A DNA stretch of 5,117 bases from JAMOQA01 sp964420365. Lineage in GTDB: Bacteria > Acidobacteriota > Polarisedimenticolia > J045. The stretch covers positions 1 through 5,117 of the forward strand of contig CAYQTA010000102.1 in NCBI GenBank assembly GCA_964420365.1, in the 5' to 3' direction. The translations under genes were made by a program, and so were the position numbers. How positions within the stretch are numbered: the stretch's first letter is position 1; every line of letters begins with the position of its first letter. The notes under the pieces were generated by a model, which was given only the letters and a program-made list of their open reading frames with translations, ran no database searches and was not told the DNA's origin. Shown here piece by piece: positions 1-5,117 of the stretch.

Positions 1-134
1 CTTCTCTCCCAGGTAGCCCAGAGCGGCCCGATGATTCGACGCACGACCGGGGCGAGCAGATCCGGTCGAGCCGTCGAGGGACCAGTCCGCCGGCCGGCCG
101 ATTTCACATTCGGCTCTCGACGCTCAGTGGACAT
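1..134 (-). CDS. Partial CDS (N-terminus only), unidentified; possibly CapK/PaaK-like
   Basis: The minus-strand frame is open from a stop at 153-155 to the left edge. Two starts are possible. An ATG at 134-132 overlaps the end of the beta-helix gene by 11 bases. A GTG at 107-105 begins 16 bases after that gene's stop and has a weak GAGAG six bases ahead of it. The residues nearest the edge read LLAPVVRRIIGPLWATWER, an amphipathic basic stretch. This weakly recalls the N-terminus of phenylacetate-CoA-ligase-like (CapK/PaaK) proteins common in polysaccharide loci, where a similar hydrophobic segment precedes the adenylation domain. No catalytic motif falls inside the window, so the family is a guess. 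The tight spacing to the upstream gene on the same strand supports a real, co-transcribed gene. Reading from the GTG avoids the overlap and the less convincing first nine residues. Confidence 0.5.
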   Translation of the reverse strand, partial: MSTERREPNVKSAGRRTGPSTARPDLLAPVVRRIIGPLWATWER

Positions 135-2319
135 CGGTGCGCTGCAGGTTCGTCACTTCCGACGGGCCTTCTCCCGCCGAGACATCGAAGTGGAAAATTT
201 CCTCCCGAGGTTCGTCGAGAACAACCGTTCGCTCCTGCTGCTCTCCACCGTAGCGCACGACGACCCGGTAGGGGGAGAGTTCGCGGCGGTGCTCGAGGGA
301 GGCTCCCGATCGCACGTACTGCGCCAGCGCCTGCCGGACACGGCCATCCACACCGGTCGTGCCCGAGGTCTCGGTGCCCTCGCTGTCCAGGAACTTCACC
401 TCGGCACCGGCGAGCGGGCGATCGTTCCGGTCCAGGGTAACGACCGTGAGCGTCCACTGGATCGCGAGATCCTTGGCGCCACGCCCCACGGGATGGACGT
501 CTTCCAGCGTCACGCCCCTTTCCACCACGGTATCGAGAAGCGCGTTGCCCTCCTCGGTCCCGCTGCCGAAGCCATAGACGACGGCATGGAAGTCATCGCG
601 TTCCGGCGTTCCGCGGCGGAAAGTGTTTCCTTCCAGCACCAGGCCGCGCGTGCTCTCGCCGTCGTAGTCGCCGAAGCGGACGAGCGCGACGTTGCCCTCG
701 AGGATATTGCGGCGGATGAGCACCGTCCCGTCGTCGTAGGAGTCCTCGAGCAGGAGGGCCTGGCCCGTGAAACCGGACCCATCGATCGTGGTTCGAACGG
801 TGTTTCCCTCGATGATGACCCTCTCGCCCGGGGTGCGGAGGGTGGCCGTGATCCCGTTGGCCTCGCCGACGAGGCCGGGACCCGTGCTGGCGACGATTGT
901 ATTGTCGTGGATCCGGATGTCGAACAGGCCCTTCGGCGGATAGTCGCGCAGGCGGATTCCCGCGGCCTGCAGCCCGTCCGGGCCGAACTCGTGGTTGGGG
1001 CGCTCACGAACGCGGATCGTGTTGCGCGCGATCTCCCCGTCGCGGTGGCTGCCATCGGTGCCGCTCGTATCGAGAAGGATCCCGCGTCCATACACCGGCT
1101 CGATCACGTTGTCCAGGACCCGGTAGTGCCGCCCCCCGGTGATGGCTATGGCATAGCCGTTGGTGACCCGCGCGTGGTTCCTGATCTCGTTGTTCTCGAT
1201 CACGATGGAGGAGTCGTCGCCGCTCTCCTCGAGGTGGCGGTAGAGGGAGATGCCCTGCTGGGCGCCGCCCTCGAGGATGCATCCGCTGACGCGGAATGCG
1301 CCCGACGTCCGGCTGGCGTTGACGAGCCCGACCGGGCTCATTCGATTGAAGACCGCCGGGCTGGAACTGTGGAGGCGGGAATCCCGGATCGTGACGTCGC
1401 GCGCCCAGGTCAGGTCGACCACCGGGGTATCGATGCCGTTGACCTCCAGGACAAGATCCTCGAGCACGAGTCCCGGTCCCTTCGCCTTGATCGCCGGTGA
1501 CCGGACCGAGCGGGCGCTTCCCTGGCGAATCGTCCCGTTGCGGATGACCAGGTTTCGGCCCTTCGCCAGCGAGCCCTCGGGGAGATCGGGAAAGAGGGAG
1601 TCGTTGCGGTAGGTGTAGCTGGCGATGCCGTACGCGTAGGCCGGGCGGATGTCCAGCTCGTCGCACCACGCGGTGCCGTCGCCGCGAAGGTCGAGCTCGA
1701 GGCGGACGAGACGTTCCCGCTCGAGCTTCAGCCGCGTGACGATCGCGAAGCCGCGGTTGATGGCGTCGCTCGAGTCCTCGGCCAGGACCTCCCCCGTCCC
1801 GGGATCCACGACCCGCAGGGTCGCCGTGTTGCCGGAACGGCTCCGGACCCACGCGTACGCGAGAAAGGTCCTTCCCGGGGGCAGGGTCGTTGTCGAGGAG
1901 CGGACCACCTGGGGACTGCCCGCGTCCAGGTCGACCTGGAGTTCCCAGTCTCCCCAGTACTTCTCGACGGCGGCCCGGCGGGCGCCGGGGGCCGCCGAGA
2001 GATCCCAGTCGTCGGGGACGGAACCCCGTCCTTCCTCGAACCCGGGGTTCGGGATGAACTCGGATCTGCCCTCTCCGTACGTGATCGTGTGTCCGTCGAG
2101 GTCGAACGTGATGTCGTCTCCCGCGATCGTGAACGGAGTTCCGTCGACCGTCACGTCCCGGCGCAGGACGTACGTGGCGCCGTCACGGTCCAGGGTCGCG
2201 GGGCCGTACACGTCGATCGTCTCCGCGAGCGCGGTTGCCGGGCCGGCCAGGGCGAGCACCAGCAACATCAACATCGCGACGAGATGTCGTCGGACGATGG
2301 GGCGTGTCTCCGCGTTCAT
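124..2319 (-). CDS. Secreted right-handed parallel beta-helix protein with inserted carbohydrate-binding-like domain
   Basis: This is a 731-residue exported protein. Residues 1-32 form a signal peptide: basic RR at 10-11, a hydrophobic core at 13-26, and cleavage predicted after ALA (30-32). Residues 33-85 look like the entry coils of a right-handed beta-helix (DGTPFTIAGDDITFDLDGHT). Residues 89-227 interrupt this with a jelly-roll, CBM/CenC-like module that starts NPGFEEG and closes TAWCDELDI. The helix resumes at YAYGI (228-232) and runs to about 600, with Asn-ladder turns of the form IxxNxI centred on N261, N377, N404, N433, N473, N506, N538 and N565, most of them 27-40 residues apart. Residues 616-712 resemble a carboxypeptidase-regulatory or Ig-like sandwich (RPLAGAEVKF, TTGVDGRV). 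Proteins of this fold include polysaccharide lyases, epimerases, hydrolases and non-catalytic adhesins. I see no AlgG-type DPHD motif and no recognisable lyase site, so the activity is open. Its location between polysaccharide genes suggests it binds or modifies the exported glycan. The ATG is fixed by a strong ribosome binding site. Confidence 0.93.
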   Translation of the reverse strand: MNAETRPIVRRHLVAMLMLLVLALAGPATALAETIDVYGPATLDRDGATYVLRRDVTVDGTPFTIAGDDITFDLDGHTITYGEGRSEFIPNPGFEEGRGSVPDDWDLSAAPGARRAAVEKYWGDWELQVDLDAGSPQVVRSSTTTLPPGRTFLAYAWVRSRSGNTATLRVVDPGTGEVLAEDSSDAINRGFAIVTRLKLERERLVRLELDLRGDGTAWCDELDIRPAYAYGIASYTYRNDSLFPDLPEGSLAKGRNLVIRNGTIRQGSARSVRSPAIKAKGPGLVLEDLVLEVNGIDTPVVDLTWARDVTIRDSRLHSSSPAVFNRMSPVGLVNASRTSGAFRVSGCILEGGAQQGISLYRHLEESGDDSSIVIENNEIRNHARVTNGYAIAITGGRHYRVLDNVIEPVYGRGILLDTSGTDGSHRDGEIARNTIRVRERPNHEFGPDGLQAAGIRLRDYPPKGLFDIRIHDNTIVASTGPGLVGEANGITATLRTPGERVIIEGNTVRTTIDGSGFTGQALLLEDSYDDGTVLIRRNILEGNVALVRFGDYDGESTRGLVLEGNTFRRGTPERDDFHAVVYGFGSGTEEGNALLDTVVERGVTLEDVHPVGRGAKDLAIQWTLTVVTLDRNDRPLAGAEVKFLDSEGTETSGTTGVDGRVRQALAQYVRSGASLEHRRELSPYRVVVRYGGEQQERTVVLDEPREEIFHFDVSAGEGPSEVTNLQRTDVH
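184..474 (-). other. C-terminal transthyretin/Ig-like beta-sandwich domain
   Basis: Residues 616-712 of the beta-helix protein show the pattern of carboxypeptidase-regulatory-like or Ig-like domains. A strand TLTVVTLD is followed by a turn RNDRPLAGAEVKFLD, then TSGTTGVDGRVRQAL, then a late strand SPYRVVVRYGG. In other secreted proteins such domains serve as stalks or contact surfaces. The last 16 residues look unstructured. No LPXTG, PEP-CTERM or type IX sorting signal is present at the C-terminus. Confidence 0.55.
1639..2055 (-). other. CBM/CenC-like jelly-roll module inserted in the beta-helix
   Basis: Residues 89-227 of the beta-helix protein carry the usual start of galactose-binding-like jelly rolls (NPGFEEG, then VPDDWD) and their usual end, a strand with an acidic pair (TAWCDELDI). 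In between are alternating hydrophobic strands such as FLAYAWVRS and ATLRVVD. In this superfamily such modules mostly bind carbohydrates. The module sits between helix segments rather than at either end of the protein. The ligand cannot be read from the sequence. Confidence 0.6.
2224..2319 (-). other. Sec signal peptide of the beta-helix protein
   Basis: Residues 1-32 have the three classical regions: a basic N-region ending RRH at 10-12, a Leu/Met/Ala/Val-rich core at 13-26, and a C-region ending in the AxA-type site ALA before Glu33. There is no cysteine at the cleavage site, so it does not look like a lipoprotein signal. The mature protein should be periplasmic, outer-membrane associated or extracellular. 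Confidence 0.85.
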
Positions 2320-2322
2320 CGG

Positions 2323-2330
2323 TCACCTCC
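2323..2330 (-). promoter_or_regulatory. Strong ribosome binding site of the beta-helix gene
   Basis: The minus strand reads GGAGGTGA, nearly the full anti-16S complement, with the GGAGG core six bases before the ATG at 2319-2317. This settles the start codon. It also suggests efficient translation independent of the glycosyltransferase gene, whose stop lies 99 bases upstream. Confidence 0.85.
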
Positions 2331-2380
2331 GCGTCCGAGGTATGTTGCAAGAATCGCGCCAATGATTTCTGCCTGCCCCG

Positions 2381-2404
2381 CCGGGAGCCGTGCCTTCTCG
2401 CCGG
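2381..2404 (-). other. Imperfect hairpin in the gap between the glycosyltransferase and beta-helix genes
   Basis: On the minus strand CCGG-C-GAG pairs with CTC-CCGG around a nine-base loop, giving seven base pairs with one bulged C. It lies shortly after the glycosyltransferase stop. No run of T follows, so it is not a classical intrinsic terminator. It could attenuate or protect mRNA between the two genes, or it may be chance in GC-rich sequence. The rest of the 99-base gap (2320-2418) shows no clear promoter, though its AT-richer stretch around 2341-2370 is where one might lie. Confidence 0.3.
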
Positions 2405-2418
2405 TTACAGGACCGAAA

Positions 2419-3360
2419 CTACGGTCCCGGGATCGGGAAGTCGAAGCCCCGGAGGAGGCGGCGCGCCGCGGCGAGGCCGAGGCGGGGCCAGAACGCGAGC
2501 TCGTCCCGCACGCGCCAGGACCGCCGGGACCTGAGGTCGGCGCGACAGGCGCGGGCCGCGGAGGGCGCCGGGATCGCCAGCATCTCCTCGAGCCGTCTCC
2601 TGCGGGACAGGACGATCCGCTCCTCCACCGGCATCGGCAGCGGTCGCCCCCGGGTGGCGGCGAAGTCCGCGATGGAGCGGAAACACATCTCGTCGAACCG
2701 GAGGATGTCCTCCACGCGGCTCCGGCCGGTGATCGACTCGCCGTGCAGCCGGCGCAGGCAGAGTGGCCGGTCGATGCACGAAAGGGGGTAGACCAGGGCG
2801 ATCCTGAGCCACAACTCGAAGTCCTGCGCCTTCAGGAACCGCTCGTCGAACATGCCGACATCCTCCAGCGCCTTCCGTCGAACGAACGTCGCGCTGGGAG
2901 GGATCGGAAAGGCCTCGAGGTAGAGCTCGTCGAAGCATCGTTCGGCCTCCCGCCGACGGAAACGGCGTTCCCGGACCGGGCGAAGGTCCTCGTCGCACTC
3001 GACGACCCGGGTCCAGCAGAGGCCAATGTCCGGGTGGCGGGCGAAGGCCTCCAGCTGGGCCGCGATCATCCCGGGCCGCCACGCATCATCCGCGTCGAGG
3101 AACGCCACGAGCTCGGCGCTGCCGGCCCGGATCCCGGTGTTTCGCGCGGCAGGCAGGCCCCGGCGCTCCGGGTGGCGCACCAGCGTGACCCGGTGGCCGA
3201 ACCCGGCCACGACTTCGGGCGTTCCGTCCCGGGAGCCGTCGTCGACGACCAGGACCCGGGCGGGAGACGGATCCTGGTCGAGAACGGAGGTGATGGCCCG
3301 GGCGATCCAGCGCCGGCCGTCATGGACCGGGATCACGACATCGACAGGGCAGGTCTTCAT
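2419..3360 (-). CDS. Family 2 glycosyltransferase (GT-A fold)
   Basis: This 313-residue cytoplasmic or membrane-peripheral enzyme should transfer a sugar from a nucleotide-sugar donor to a growing glycan. The N-terminus VDVVIPVHDG (6-15) is the first strand of the GT-A fold. VVDDGSRDGT (38-47) contacts the nucleotide, LPAARNTGI (69-77) is the conserved helix, and FLDADD (87-92) carries the metal-binding DXD. QDFELWLR (179-186) matches the family's ED-x-x-W-like acceptor/catalytic-base region, with Asp180 or Glu182 as the candidate base. The C-terminal 50 residues are rich in Arg and hydrophobic residues, with no convincing transmembrane helix, and may bind membrane. The length is usual for single-domain members. 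The start lies just before the first fold strand, with only a weak AGGA 11 bases ahead. Donor and acceptor cannot be read. It is the first gene of the leftward unit and is divergent from the ligase gene. Confidence 0.95.
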   Translation of the reverse strand: MKTCPVDVVIPVHDGRRWIARAITSVLDQDPSPARVLVVDDGSRDGTPEVVAGFGHRVTLVRHPERRGLPAARNTGIRAGSAELVAFLDADDAWRPGMIAAQLEAFARHPDIGLCWTRVVECDEDLRPVRERRFRRREAERCFDELYLEAFPIPPSATFVRRKALEDVGMFDERFLKAQDFELWLRIALVYPLSCIDRPLCLRRLHGESITGRSRVEDILRFDEMCFRSIADFAATRGRPLPMPVEERIVLSRRRRLEEMLAIPAPSAARACRADLRSRRSWRVRDELAFWPRLGLAAARRLLRGFDFPIPGP

Positions 3361-3449
3361 CGAAGGACTTATCCTGTAGGGTGAACCACCGCTGGTGGCC
3401 TGGCCGCTCCCCGCACCCGGACCAGTATACGCTCGCCCGGGGGACGGCC
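3361..3449. promoter_or_regulatory. Divergent intergenic region, likely promoters for both units
   Basis: This is the only space between the divergently transcribed glycosyltransferase and ligase genes. If the ligase gene starts at the GTG at 3381 it shrinks to 20 bases. It contains a palindromic GTATAC at 3425-3430, which gives TATACT on the minus strand, a five-of-six match to a -10 box. I find no good -35 at the right distance on either strand. A small inverted repeat CCACC-GCT-GGTGG lies at 3386-3398. Promoter function is inferred from the gene arrangement, not from clear consensus elements. Confidence 0.35.
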
Positions 3450-4805
3450 ATGGCGCGGGGGGAGGGCCTGGCAGTGCCGGAGACGGGGCGGAGGCGAGTA
3501 TCCGTGGTCGACCGGGGCAGGCGGAGCCGGAACCCGTTGTTGCCCTGGCTCACGGCCTACATGGCCCTGTTCCTCCTGCGCCCGTGGGAAGAGCTCGTAC
3601 CGGCGCTGGCAGTCGTTCCCCTGGAAAAGATCGCGGGGATCGCGGTCATCCTCCGGGTGCTCCTCGGCCGCGAACGCCGGATCTCCCTGCCATGGCCTCT
3701 TCGGGGCCTCCTGGCGTTCGCTGCTTCCCTCGTCCTCGCGACGCTCCTGTCGGTCGAGCCCTACCGGAGCTGGCTGGTGGTGGAGCAGTTCCTGAAGGCG
3801 GTCCTCTTCTCTCTCTGCGTGGCCTGGGGGCTCCGGGACGGCCGGGACCTGGCTGCGTGGTTGCGCGCATGGGTCTTGATCCTGGGCCTCTACCAGGCAA
3901 AGGCCCTGTGGGAGTACTTCGTGCACGGCCGCGGCGTCTACCGCATGGGGATCTGGCGCCTCGTCGGGATCGAGGACACGTTCGGTGATCCGAACACGTT
4001 CGCGGCGAAGACCGTCCTCGTGCTGCCCTTTCTCCTGGTACTTGCCGCCCGGGAGGACCGCCGCGCGTTTCGATTCGCCTGGCTGGCGCTGTTCGGCCAG
4101 GCGGGGCTCGTCGTCGTGCTGACCGGCTCGCGGGCGGGGCTCCTGTCCCTTGCCTGCTGCCTCCTTCTCTCTCCCCTCCTGGTTCCCGAGACGCGCCGGC
4201 TGGCGCTGGTGCTCGGGCTCGTTGGCGGGATCCTCCTGTTCGCGTGGATCCCCCGGGAGATCGCCCGGAGGTACGAGACCATCGTGCACCCGGAACTCAA
4301 CAGGGCCGCCCGGGAGTCGGTGGAAGGTCGCAAGGCGGGTTTCTGGAAGGGCCTGTGGCTGTATCGCCACCTTCCCGTGGCCGGTATCGGGCCGGGCTGC
4401 TTCGTCGTCTCCAGGCCTCACGTCGGCCCGATCCCCGGGGAAGTCCCCGGCCTGCAGCCGCATAACCTTGCCGGCCAGCTTCTCGGTGAGACCGGCACCG
4501 TGGGGCTCGTCGGGTTCACTGCCCTGGCCGCGGCATTCCTCGCTTCCTGGCGATCCTTGAGGCGGTCGGTACGCCGACCGCGCCGCCTGCCGGGACGGCC
4601 TCCCCCGGTGGAGGACCGGGGTGCGGTGGCTCCGATCGCGGATGCCCTGGCCGTCTCCTTCCTGCTGATGCTCATCCTGGGCATCCCGGGGCACAACCTC
4701 TACCAGTACAACTGGGCCTGGCTGGCTGCCGGAATGGCCGTGGCCTGCCGCTCCGCGGGCGCGGCCTGTTCCGGCAGCGGGGACCGGGCGAGGAAGCGCC
4801 GGTGA
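3450..4805 (+). CDS. O-antigen ligase/polymerase family membrane protein (WaaL/Wzy-like)
   Basis: This is a 451-residue protein (from the ATG at 3450) with roughly 10-12 hydrophobic segments, starting with PLLPWLTAYMALFLL (29-43). Family members join or polymerise lipid-linked glycans on the periplasmic face of the inner membrane. Visible signatures are FGDPNTFAAK (178-187), LTGSRAGLLSL (224-234, with a conserved-type Arg228), a large loop at about 268-340 containing GRKAGFW, the GIGPGCF turn (312-318), and LQPHNLAGQLLGETGTVGL (335-353) with His338. An Arg and a His in such positions are essential in studied WaaL enzymes. A basic linker at 367-394 separates the last helices. Ligase and polymerase cannot be separated by sequence alone. 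The start is uncertain: GTG 3381 (474 residues, weak site), ATG 3450 (GGGGGA five bases ahead) or GTG 3504 (GGAGG nine bases ahead). The stop overlaps the next gene. Confidence 0.9.
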   Translation: MARGEGLAVPETGRRRVSVVDRGRRSRNPLLPWLTAYMALFLLRPWEELVPALAVVPLEKIAGIAVILRVLLGRERRISLPWPLRGLLAFAASLVLATLLSVEPYRSWLVVEQFLKAVLFSLCVAWGLRDGRDLAAWLRAWVLILGLYQAKALWEYFVHGRGVYRMGIWRLVGIEDTFGDPNTFAAKTVLVLPFLLVLAAREDRRAFRFAWLALFGQAGLVVVLTGSRAGLLSLACCLLLSPLLVPETRRLALVLGLVGGILLFAWIPREIARRYETIVHPELNRAARESVEGRKAGFWKGLWLYRHLPVAGIGPGCFVVSRPHVGPIPGEVPGLQPHNLAGQLLGETGTVGLVGFTALAAAFLASWRSLRRSVRRPRRLPGRPPPVEDRGAVAPIADALAVSFLLMLILGIPGHNLYQYNWAWLAAGMAVACRSAGAACSGSGDRARKRR

Positions 4806-5117
4806 TGTCGGCCCCCCGGGTCTCGGTCATCGTGACCAGCTGCAACGATGCCGGGACGGTGGACGAGTGCCTGGCATCGCTGGAGGCGCAGTCCGGGCCC
4901 CCGTGGGAAGCGATCCTGGTGGATGACGGGTCCACGGACGGCACCACGGTGTTCCTGCGGTCCGTCGTGCGACGGGACCCCCGGTTCCGGCTGGTGACGT
5001 ACGATCGGCCGCACGGCGGGCCGTCGCGTGCCCGGAACGCCGGGCTCCGCGAGGCGTCGGGCAGGTTCGCCTGCTTCCTCGACGCGGACGACGTGCTGCT
5101 GGAGGGAGTCCTGGCGC
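4805..5117 (+). CDS. Family 2 glycosyltransferase, N-terminal part (cut by window edge)
   Basis: The first 104 residues are visible and give the nucleotide-binding half of a GT-A glycosyltransferase. They show VSVIVTSCND (6-15) as the first strand, ILVDDGSTDGTT (37-48), the helix motif GGPSRARNAGL (71-81), and CFLDADD (90-96) with the DXD at Asp93-Asp95. The acceptor-side half lies beyond the window. The ATG shares its A with the ligase stop (TGATG). A GTG one codon earlier, at 4802, would make a four-base GTGA overlap. Either arrangement implies translational coupling and a shared transcript with the ligase. The motif layout matches the leftward glycosyltransferase at 2419-3360 but the intervening sequence differs a good deal, so they probably add different residues or linkages. 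The length and any C-terminal domain are unknown. Confidence 0.93.
   Translation, partial: MSAPRVSVIVTSCNDAGTVDECLASLEAQSGPPWEAILVDDGSTDGTTVFLRSVVRRDPRFRLVTYDRPHGGPSRARNAGLREASGRFACFLDADDVLLEGVLA

Noticed and set aside
31..1500. A 489-codon open frame on the plus strand, opposite the beta-helix gene
   Set aside because: Its product has no recognisable domain and is an Arg/Asp/Val/Ala-rich mirror of the minus gene. Long antisense frames are expected in GC-rich coding DNA, and the minus frame has a signal peptide, repeats and a strong ribosome site.
2381..2404. Intrinsic terminator after the glycosyltransferase gene
   Set aside because: A stem is present but is followed by GC-rich sequence and not a T-run, so terminator is not called.
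2089..3384. A 431-codon plus-strand open frame spanning the start of the beta-helix gene and the whole glycosyltransferase gene
   Set aside because: The product is low-complexity and rich in Arg, Gly, Pro and Glu, with no motif, while the opposite strand gives a textbook family 2 glycosyltransferase.
3386..3398. CCACC-GCT-GGTGG as an operator
   Set aside because: Five-base arms with a three-base spacer are common by chance in this composition, and it would lie inside the coding region if the ligase gene starts at 3381.
3425..3430. GTATAC palindrome as a bidirectional -10 box
   Set aside because: For the plus strand it is too close to the ATG at 3450, and for the minus strand no -35 lies at a suitable distance. 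It is kept only as a weak note within the intergenic region.
3369..4694. A 441-codon minus-strand open frame opposite the ligase gene
   Set aside because: It is a hydrophilic Gln/Glu/Pro/Arg-rich product, typical of the antisense of a membrane-protein gene. The plus strand encodes a clear polytopic protein with family motifs.
1..5117. Mobile elements, CRISPR arrays, tRNA or rRNA genes, defence systems
   Set aside because: I saw no direct repeat arrays, transposase motifs, terminal inverted repeats or structured RNA signatures. Nearly all of the window is accounted for by five glycan-related or adjacent coding regions.

Overview
This is a GC-rich window, clearly above 60% G+C, with strong third-position G/C bias in every gene. 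It is an ordinary bacterial gene arrangement with no introns, Shine-Dalgarno-like sites and coupled stop/start codons. The content is a fragment of a cell-surface polysaccharide locus. A Gram-negative-type envelope is likely because an O-antigen-ligase-type membrane protein is present. I cannot place the phylum from five kilobases; the secreted beta-helix architecture and base composition would fit several environmental high-GC lineages.

Layout, left to right. Positions 1-134 hold the first codons of a minus-strand gene that runs off the left edge and is not identified with confidence. Positions 124-2319 (minus) encode a large secreted right-handed parallel beta-helix protein with a carbohydrate-binding-like insertion and a C-terminal transthyretin/Ig-like domain. 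Positions 2419-3360 (minus) encode a complete family 2 glycosyltransferase. After a short divergent intergenic region, positions 3450-4805 (plus; the start is uncertain) encode a polytopic O-antigen ligase/polymerase-type protein. Its stop codon overlaps the start of a second family 2 glycosyltransferase, which is cut by the right edge.

The genes form two divergent units. The leftward unit is glycosyltransferase, then secreted beta-helix protein, then the partial gene. The rightward unit is ligase/polymerase, then glycosyltransferase. A plausible joint role is glycan assembly: the cytoplasmic glycosyltransferases add sugars to a lipid-linked acceptor, the membrane protein polymerises or ligates the product on the outer face of the inner membrane, and the beta-helix protein acts on or binds the glycan after export. 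The enzyme families are read from motifs; the joint pathway is inferred from co-location.

I saw no tRNA, rRNA, CRISPR array, insertion sequence or convincing intrinsic terminator. I found no strong evidence for a previously undescribed system. The most distinctive item is the domain architecture of the beta-helix protein.
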